Of a stretch of DNA of 7,543 nucleotides, positions 1 to 7,543 are shown piece by piece. Under the pieces are notes generated by a model. It searched no databases, was not told the DNA's origin, and worked only from the letters and a program-made list of their open reading frames with translations. The stretch is from an uncultured Kiritimatiellota bacterium (GTDB taxonomy: Bacteria > Verrucomicrobiota > Kiritimatiellia > RFP12 > UBA1067), in contig CAKULR010000082.1 in NCBI GenBank assembly GCA_934667295.1, positions 1 through 7,543 on the forward strand, in the 5' to 3' direction. Position numbers and translations under genes: made by a program. Positions within the stretch are counted from its first letter, which is position 1; each line of letters starts with the position of its first letter.

Positions 1-1
1 C

Positions 2-1384
2 AACGGGGGCGCGTCGCGGCCGCTGCACCAGCAGGGCAACCGCCGTCCTCCGGAGATGCGCCACCAGCAGCCGCGCTACGAGCCGCCGCCGCCGACCGTG
101 CCGCGCAATCCCGACTTGCCCGAGTACCGCTTGCAGGATATCCACAGCTGGGACAACGGGACGATTGTCGAGCGCATGATGCCGGACGCGAACCCCGAGG
201 ACCTGGGCGCGATGAAGCGCCACGAGATCATCTTCGCGGCCATCCGCAACTACCTCTCCCGGGGCGGCGCCGTCGCGGCGACGGGGTGCCTGAAGGTCGA
301 GAAGGAGGGCTACGGCTTCCTGCGCAGCGCGAAGACGAACTTCCTCGCCTGCCCGGAGGACGTCTTCATCCCGCAGCAGCAGATCCGCCGCCACGCGCTC
401 CGCACGGGCGACATCGTGGAGGGTCCGATCCGCGACCCGCGCGACAAGGACCGCTACTTCGTTCTGGGCAACGTCGTCTCGGTGAACGGCAAGACACCGA
501 GCGAGGCCGCCCGCATCGTCCACTTCGAGAACCTCACGCCCACCTTCCCCACGCGGCGGATCGTGCTGGAGACGACGCCCAACGAGCTGTCCATGCGCGT
601 CGTGGACCTCTTCACGCCGATCGGCTTCGGACAGCGCGGCCTCATCGTCGCGCCGCCGCGCGTCGGCAAGACCGTCCTCCTCCAGAAGATGGCGAACGCC
701 ATCACGCGCAACCACCCCGACGCCATCCTCATCGTGCTGCTCATCGACGAGCGCCCCGAGGAAGTGACGGACATGCAGCGCAACACGAAGGCGATGGTGC
801 TTTCCTCGACGTTCGACGAGGAGCCGCAGCACCACGTGGACGTGGCGGACATGGTGATCGAGATGAGCCGCCGCCAGGCCGAGAACGGCAAGGACGTCAT
901 CATCCTGCTCGACTCGATCACCCGCCTCGCGCGCGCCTACAACACCGTGCAGCCCCACTCCGGCAAGATCCTCACGGGCGGCGTGGACGCGCTCGCCCTC
1001 CACCGTCCGAAGCGCTTCTTCGGCGCGGCCCGCAACATCGAGGGCGGCGGTTCGCTCACGATCCTCGCGACGGCGCTCATCGACACGGGCTCGCGCATGG
1101 ACGAGGTGATCTTCGAGGAGTTCAAGGGCACCGGCAACATGGAGCTCGTCCTCGACCGCGGCCTCGCCGACAAGCGCATCTTCCCGGCGATCGACATCGA
1201 GAAGAGCGGCACGCGCAAGGAAGACCTCCTGCTCGCCCCGCTCGAACTGGAGAAGACCTGGGCCCTGCGGCGCGTCCTGACGGACGCCGGCCCCGAACGC
1301 GCCATGCAGAGCGTGATCGGCGGCATGAAGAAGTACCGCTCGAATCCCGAGTTCCTTCTTTCCCTCGACCTCAAGAACGTCTAG
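2..1384 (+). CDS. rho: Transcription termination factor Rho (5' partial)
   Basis: Hexameric RNA-dependent ATPase/helicase that ends transcription of untranslated RNA. Family features in order: a Pro/Arg/Gln-rich segment from the left edge to about nt 115; a Rho_N helical region (about nt 125-270, with MKRHEIIFA); the cold-shock-like RNA-binding domain (GYGFLR at nt 308, FIPQQQIRR near 367); and the RecA-type ATPase. In the ATPase, Walker A APPRVGKT is at nt 650-673, IDERPEEV has its catalytic Glu at nt 749, Walker B LLDSITR has its Asp at nt 911, LTGGVDA is the Q-loop and SGTRKEDLL lies in the R-loop region. The frame is open to the window edge with no stop. The first ATG (nt 56) sits inside the low-complexity extension with GGAG directly abutting it, which is no usable SD spacing, so the true start is probably upstream. 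E. coli Rho begins at the Rho_N domain, so this protein has an N-terminal extension of at least about 40 residues. The stop is TAG at 1382-1384. No intrinsic terminator follows. Identity is certain; only the start is open. Confidence 0.97.
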   Translation, partial: NGGASRPLHQQGNRRPPEMRHQQPRYEPPPPTVPRNPDLPEYRLQDIHSWDNGTIVERMMPDANPEDLGAMKRHEIIFAAIRNYLSRGGAVAATGCLKVEKEGYGFLRSAKTNFLACPEDVFIPQQQIRRHALRTGDIVEGPIRDPRDKDRYFVLGNVVSVNGKTPSEAARIVHFENLTPTFPTRRIVLETTPNELSMRVVDLFTPIGFGQRGLIVAPPRVGKTVLLQKMANAITRNHPDAILIVLLIDERPEEVTDMQRNTKAMVLSSTFDEEPQHHVDVADMVIEMSRRQAENGKDVIILLDSITRLARAYNTVQPHSGKILTGGVDALALHRPKRFFGAARNIEGGGSLTILATALIDTGSRMDEVIFEEFKGTGNMELVLDRGLADKRIFPAIDIEKSGTRKEDLLLAPLELEKTWALRRVLTDAGPERAMQSVIGGMKKYRSNPEFLLSLDLKNV

Positions 1385-1419
1385 AAACCGGGAAGGCCGT
1401 GCTTCGGATGGCGTTGGTA

Positions 1420-1448
1420 TTGCCAAGACGGCGCGGCGTGTGTATAAT
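1420..1448 (+). promoter_or_regulatory. Predicted sigma70-type promoter of fba
   Basis: A -35 box TTGCCA (1420-1425) and a perfect -10 box TATAAT (1443-1448) are separated by exactly 17 bp. Transcription should start near 1455, giving a leader of about 30 nt that begins in an A+T-rich run with six T's at 1459-1464. It is the best promoter match in the window, as expected for a highly expressed glycolytic gene. An imperfect dyad, TTGGTATTGCCAA (1414-1426), overlaps the -35 box. Confidence 0.8.
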
Positions 1449-1470
1449 ATAGATTCAATTTTTTCCAAGA

Positions 1471-1480
1471 AAGGAAGAAG
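1471..1480 (+). promoter_or_regulatory. Ribosome binding site of fba
   Basis: The purine-rich AAGGAAGAAG lies upstream of the ATG at 1486. AAGGA (1471-1475) is 10 nt from the start codon, a slightly long but workable spacing. It supports the 1486 start, which also begins with the N-terminus usual for this aldolase group (MVSYKELGLVNTKEMF). Confidence 0.7.
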
Positions 1481-1485
1481 CAAAC

Positions 1486-2484
1486 ATGGTCAGCTACAAG
1501 GAACTCGGTCTCGTCAACACGAAGGAGATGTTCGCGAAGGCCGTCAAGGGCGGGTACGCCATCCCGGCGTTCAACTTCAACACGATGGAGCAGATGCAGG
1601 CGATCGTCCAGGCCGCCGTCGAGACGAAGTCCCCCGTCATCATGCAGGTCTCCAAGGGCGCGCGCAAGTACGCGAACCCCACGATCCTCCGCTACATGGC
1701 GCAGGGCGCGGTCGAGTACGCCAAGGAGCTCGGCTGCGCGCATCCGCAGATCGTGCTGCACCTTGACCACGGCGACAGCTTCGAGACGTGCAAGAGCTGC
1801 ATCGACAGCGGGTTCTCGTCCGTCATGATCGACGGTTCCTCGCTTCCGTTCGAGGAGAACATCGCCCTCACCAAGAAGGTCGTCGAATACGCCCACCAGT
1901 ACGACGTGACGGTCGAGGCCGAGCTCGGCGTGCTCGCCGGCGTGGAGGACGAGGTGGCGGCCGAGGAAAGCCACTACACGAAGCCCGAGGAAGTCGTGGA
2001 GTTCGCGACGAAGACGGGCTGCGACTCGCTCGCGATCTCCATCGGCACCTCCCACGGCGCTTACAAGTTCAAGCCCGAGCAGTGTACGCGCGACCCCAAG
2101 ACGGGCAAGCTGATCCCGCCGCCGCTCGCGTTCGACGTGCTGAAGGCCGTCGAGCAGAAGCTTCCGGGCTTCCCGATCGTCCTCCACGGTTCGTCCAGCG
2201 TCCCGCAGGAGTACGTTGACATCATCAACAAGTTCGGCGGCAAGCTGCCGGACGCGGTGGGCATCCCGGAGGAGCAGCTGCGCGAGGCCGCGAAGAGCGC
2301 CGTGTGCAAGATCAACATCGACTCCGACTCGCGTCTCGCGATGACGGCGGCGATCCGCAAGCACTTCGCGGAGCACCCGGAGCAGTTCGACCCGCGCCAG
2401 TACCTCTCGCCGGCGCGCGAGGAGATGAAGAAGCTCTACATCCACAAGATCGTGAACGTGCTCGGCTCGAACGACAAGCTCTAA
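1486..2484 (+). CDS. fba: Class II fructose-1,6-bisphosphate aldolase
   Basis: Cytosolic zinc enzyme that reversibly cleaves fructose-1,6-bisphosphate into dihydroxyacetone phosphate and glyceraldehyde-3-phosphate in glycolysis and gluconeogenesis. The product is 332 aa, a normal length for the family. Visible motifs: the class II signature IVLHLDHGD, with probable catalytic Asp94 and zinc ligand His95; VEAELGVLAGVED (residues 143-155), the second signature, with Ala151 where the usual pattern has Gly; GTSHGAYKF with zinc ligand His190; IVLHGSSSVP with zinc ligand His234 and the phosphate-binding loop; and KINIDSDSRL (275-284), the second phosphate-binding loop. A near-consensus promoter and an SD precede the gene and a hairpin terminator follows it, so it looks monocistronic. 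The sequence resembles Bacteroidales-type class II aldolases as I remember them. A tagatose-bisphosphate aldolase of the same fold is the only realistic alternative, and the close fit to the fba pattern makes it unlikely. Confidence 0.97.
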   Translation: MVSYKELGLVNTKEMFAKAVKGGYAIPAFNFNTMEQMQAIVQAAVETKSPVIMQVSKGARKYANPTILRYMAQGAVEYAKELGCAHPQIVLHLDHGDSFETCKSCIDSGFSSVMIDGSSLPFEENIALTKKVVEYAHQYDVTVEAELGVLAGVEDEVAAEESHYTKPEEVVEFATKTGCDSLAISIGTSHGAYKFKPEQCTRDPKTGKLIPPPLAFDVLKAVEQKLPGFPIVLHGSSSVPQEYVDIINKFGGKLPDAVGIPEEQLREAAKSAVCKINIDSDSRLAMTAAIRKHFAEHPEQFDPRQYLSPAREEMKKLYIHKIVNVLGSNDKL

Positions 2485-2508
2485 GCCGATTCCGTTTCAC
2501 CTCAAGCA

Positions 2509-2544
2509 CGACGCGCCGCCCCTGCCGGGCGGCGCGTTGCGTTT
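2509..2544 (+). terminator. Predicted intrinsic terminator of fba
   Basis: A perfect 11-bp stem pairs ACGCGCCGCCC (2511-2521) with GGGCGGCGCGT (2527-2537) around the loop CTGCC. It extends by a G-T and a C-G pair to 2509/2539. The T-rich tail is poor (TTGCGTTT), so termination may be incomplete. The hairpin begins about 25 nt after the fba stop and separates fba from nifJ. Confidence 0.75.
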
Positions 2545-2578
2545 GGAGAATCGGGCTGGGGCCGCTCCCAAATTACCG

Positions 2579-2608
2579 TTGTCTAACTTTAGGGTTGTGT
2601 GCCATACT
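2579..2608 (+). promoter_or_regulatory. Possible weak promoter of nifJ
   Basis: TTGTCT (2579-2584) and CATACT (2603-2608) form a -35/-10 pair with an 18-bp spacer, each box at least 4 of 6 to consensus. TACTAT (2605-2610) or TATATG (2608-2613) are alternative -10 boxes. The region is the only A+T-rich stretch between the fba terminator and nifJ. Being weaker than its neighbours, it may need an activator. The likely -10 lies inside the inverted repeat described separately. Confidence 0.45.
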
Positions 2609-2629
2609 ATATGGAAAATTTCACACAAC
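2594..2629. repeat. Nested inverted repeat upstream of nifJ (candidate operator)
   Basis: The outer arms GTTGTGTG (2594-2601) and CACACAAC (2622-2629) are perfect 8-bp complements. Directly inside the left arm lies a second perfect dyad, CCATA (2602-2606) and TATGG (2610-2614), around CTA. AAAATTT (2615-2621) fills the rest. The structure covers the putative -10 box and ends 4 nt before the SD. It could be a DNA operator or, if transcription starts further upstream, a leader hairpin with a 7-nt bulge. Confidence 0.6.
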
Positions 2630-2633
2630 TCCC

Positions 2634-2640
2634 AAGGAGA
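2634..2640 (+). promoter_or_regulatory. Ribosome binding site of nifJ
   Basis: AAGGAGA is a near-perfect SD match. AAGGAG ends 8 nt before the ATG at 2648. It fixes this start codon, which also gives the expected PFOR N-terminus. Confidence 0.85.
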
Positions 2641-2647
2641 TTAGTTC

Positions 2648-6229
<3,582 letters not shown>

Positions 6230-6245
6230 GCCGTCCGACAGAGAC

Positions 6246-6267
6246 GGGTGCGCGGTTCCCTGCGCCC
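6246..6267 (+). other. Weak hairpin after nifJ stop
   Basis: GGGTGCG (6246-6252) can pair with TGCGCCC (6261-6267) as a 7-bp stem with two G-T pairs and an 8-nt loop. No T tract follows. It might protect the nifJ 3' end or do nothing; it lies directly before the strong terminator. Confidence 0.3.
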
Positions 6268-6270
6268 CGG

Positions 6271-6309
6271 AAACGCAGTGCCGCGATTGTTTCGCGGCAC
6301 TGCGTTTTT
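6271..6309 (+). terminator. Strong intrinsic terminator of nifJ
   Basis: A perfect 15-bp stem pairs AAACGCAGTGCCGCG (6271-6285) with CGCGGCACTGCGTTT (6293-6307) around ATTGTTT, whose outer A-T pair can extend the stem to 16 bp. It is followed by T's to 6309. The AAA at the left base means it could also work on the opposite strand. It sits about 40 nt after the nifJ stop and isolates nifJ from dnaX. Confidence 0.93.
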
Positions 6310-6319
6310 CCGTACGGCG

Positions 6320-6348
6320 TTGTCGTTGACCATGCGCTATGCTATACT
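6320..6348 (+). promoter_or_regulatory. Predicted promoter of dnaX, giving a leaderless mRNA
   Basis: TTGTCG (-35, 6320-6325) and TATACT (-10, 6343-6348) are 17 bp apart. The -10 ends only 6 bp before the dnaX ATG at 6355, so transcription should start at or within a base or two of the A of the ATG. No SD is present in the intervening AGCGGC. Another -35-like sequence, TTGACC (6326-6331), is only 11 bp from the -10 and is too close to be used. Confidence 0.75.
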
Positions 6349-6354
6349 AGCGGC

Positions 6355-7543
6355 ATGGAAGAACAGGAACAGGCCCCGCACATCGCGCTGCCGCTCAAGT
6401 ACCGCCCGATGACGTTCGACGACGTCGTGGGGCAGGAACACGTCGTGCGCACGCTGCGCAACGCCATCGCGAGCGGACGCATCGCGAACGCCTACCTCTT
6501 CATCGGCCCGCGCGGCATCGGCAAGACGACGACCTCGCGCATCCTCGCCAAGGCGCTCAACTGCACGAATCCGCAGGGCGTGGAGCCGTGCGGCGCGTGC
6601 GAGAACTGCCGCCAGATCGCCGCCGGGCGCTCCATCGACGTGACCGAGCTCGACGCGGCCTCGCACAACAAGGTCGAGGACGTGAAGCCGATCATGGACG
6701 CGGTGCAGTTCAAGCCCGTCGCCTCCAAGTACAAGATCTTCATCATCGACGAATGCCACATGCTCACGGGCGCGGCCTGGAACGCCCTCCTCAAGACGCT
6801 GGAGGAGCCGCCGCCCTACGTGAAGTTCATCTTCGCGACGACCGAGGGCGACAAGATGCTCGCCACGATCGTCTCGCGCTGCCAGCGCTTCGACCTGCGC
6901 CGCATCCAGACGCACCAGATCGCCGCGCGCCTCCGCTACATCTGCGGCAGGGAGGGCATCGAGGCGGACGAGGACGCCCTGCTCGCCATCGCGCGCGGCG
7001 CCGAGGGCGGCATGCGCGACGCGCTCAGCTCCCTCGACCAGCTCATCGCCTTCACGGGCGACCGGATCACCGAGGACGACGCCCTCGGCGTCTTCGGCCT
7101 CGTTTCCCGCAAGGCGCTCGAAGACCTCGCGGGCGCGATCCTCGCGGGCGACGCCGCCACGATCCTCCGTTCCGTCGAGACGTTCGACTCCGCCGGCAAG
7201 AACATGCGCCGCCTCGCGGGCGAACTGCTGCAGCATTTCCGCAACCTCCTCGTCTACCAGACGCTCGGCGCCGAGGAGAACGGCCTGGAGGCGACGCCCG
7301 ACCAGATCAAGACCCTCGCCGCGCAGGCGAAGTTCTGTCCGAGCGCGCGGATCTTCCGCATCGCCGACCAGCTCGCCGACATGGAGGACAAGCTCCGCCA
7401 CGTGCTGAGCGTGCGCACGCTCATCGAGATGACGCTCATCCGCGCCTCCCGCATCGCCACCGTCGCGAGTATCGAGGAGCTACTGCGCGCCGTCCGGGCC
7501 CTGAAGGGCCCCGTCGCCGCGCCGCCGCAGACGGTGTCCGCGC
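6355..7543 (+). CDS. dnaX: DNA polymerase III subunit tau/gamma (3' partial)
   Basis: AAA+ clamp-loader ATPase that loads the beta sliding clamp at the replication fork. The first 396 codons are present and the frame is open to the right edge. Visible features: the N-terminal LKYRPMTFDDVVGQEHV; Walker A GPRGIGKT (51-58); zinc ligands Cys70, Cys79, Cys82 and Cys85 with the spacing of E. coli DnaX; Walker B IIDECHML (Asp132, Glu133), with Cys134 where Val is usual; sensor-1/SRC motif FATTEGDK...SRCQRF (Ser174-Arg175-Cys176, the arginine-finger region); sensor 2 GGMRDALSSLDQ (Arg221); and the helical collar domain (to about 370), followed by the start of an Ala/Pro-rich linker. The ATG at 6355 is preferred because the next in-frame ATG (6409) would remove the conserved KYRP. 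There is no SD, and the promoter implies a leaderless transcript. The C-terminal tau region and any gamma-producing frameshift site lie outside the window. Confidence 0.96.
   Translation, partial: MEEQEQAPHIALPLKYRPMTFDDVVGQEHVVRTLRNAIASGRIANAYLFIGPRGIGKTTTSRILAKALNCTNPQGVEPCGACENCRQIAAGRSIDVTELDAASHNKVEDVKPIMDAVQFKPVASKYKIFIIDECHMLTGAAWNALLKTLEEPPPYVKFIFATTEGDKMLATIVSRCQRFDLRRIQTHQIAARLRYICGREGIEADEDALLAIARGAEGGMRDALSSLDQLIAFTGDRITEDDALGVFGLVSRKALEDLAGAILAGDAATILRSVETFDSAGKNMRRLAGELLQHFRNLLVYQTLGAEENGLEATPDQIKTLAAQAKFCPSARIFRIADQLADMEDKLRHVLSVRTLIEMTLIRASRIATVASIEELLRAVRALKGPVAAPPQTVSA

Larger units (their letters stand above)
1385..1485. other. rho-fba intergenic region
   Basis: This 101-bp gap holds the fba promoter and SD. 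Its first 30 bases contain only a weak possible hairpin (arms 1396-1400 and 1408-1412, including a G-T pair) with no T tract. Transcription from rho may therefore read into fba, or end by another mechanism. The second half is strikingly A+T-rich compared with the genes on either side. Confidence 0.6.

Noticed and set aside
1396..1412. A rho intrinsic terminator
   Set aside because: The possible stem is only 5 bp including a G-T pair, has a 7-nt loop and has no T tract after it.
286..1452. A 388-codon plus-strand frame overlapping rho
   Set aside because: It is an out-of-frame, Arg/Pro/His-rich reading of rho codons with no domain.
1381..2445. A 354-codon minus-strand frame opposite fba
   Set aside because: Same codon-register shadow of a G+C-rich gene, with low-complexity translation and no domain.
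6337..7401. A 354-codon minus-strand frame opposite dnaX
   Set aside because: Codon-register antisense shadow of dnaX, rich in Arg, Leu, Ala, Glu and Val, with no family resemblance.
6355..7543. A programmed frameshift site making gamma from tau in dnaX
   Set aside because: No A-rich slippery heptamer of the E. coli type is visible in this part, and the region where such a site normally occurs lies beyond the right edge, so it cannot be judged.

Overview
The window is an ordinary-looking stretch of chromosome carrying four co-oriented housekeeping genes on the + strand. The coding DNA is very G+C-rich, with short A+T-rich promoter regions between the genes. From left to right it holds the 3' part of rho (transcription terminator, its start lying off the left edge), fba (class II fructose-1,6-bisphosphate aldolase), nifJ (pyruvate:ferredoxin/flavodoxin oxidoreductase, PFOR) and the 5' part of dnaX (DNA polymerase III tau/gamma clamp-loader subunit, running off the right edge). 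I see no mobile element, CRISPR array, tRNA or rRNA.

The single-chain PFOR feeding on glycolytic pyruvate points to an anaerobic, sugar-fermenting bacterium. The aldolase looks, from memory, very like Bacteroidales-type class II enzymes. However, the high G+C and the classical sigma70-type promoters (TTGCCA-N17-TATAAT before fba, TTGTCG-N17-TATACT before dnaX) do not fit Bacteroidetes, whose promoters differ. A Verrucomicrobiota/Kiritimatiellota-type gut or sediment anaerobe is my best guess. It is inference only, with no database search behind it.

Layout: rho ends at 1384. A 101-bp gap follows with no convincing intrinsic terminator but with a near-consensus promoter for fba. fba (1486-2484) ends in a G+C hairpin terminator. 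The 163-bp gap before nifJ then holds a nested inverted repeat overlapping a weak promoter, and a strong Shine-Dalgarno (SD) sequence. nifJ (2648-6229) is followed by a perfect 15-bp stem terminator with a T tract. Ten bases further on begins the dnaX promoter, whose -10 box lies so close to the ATG that the dnaX mRNA is predicted to be leaderless.

fba and nifJ work in the same flux, from fructose-1,6-bisphosphate through triose phosphates and pyruvate to acetyl-CoA plus reduced ferredoxin. They are nevertheless separated by a terminator and appear to be transcribed independently. rho and dnaX are unrelated information-processing genes, so this is a row of neighbours rather than one operon.

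I did not find a new biological system. The most interesting points are regulatory: the nifJ upstream dyad and the apparently leaderless dnaX. A cysteine cluster in PFOR is a lesser curiosity.
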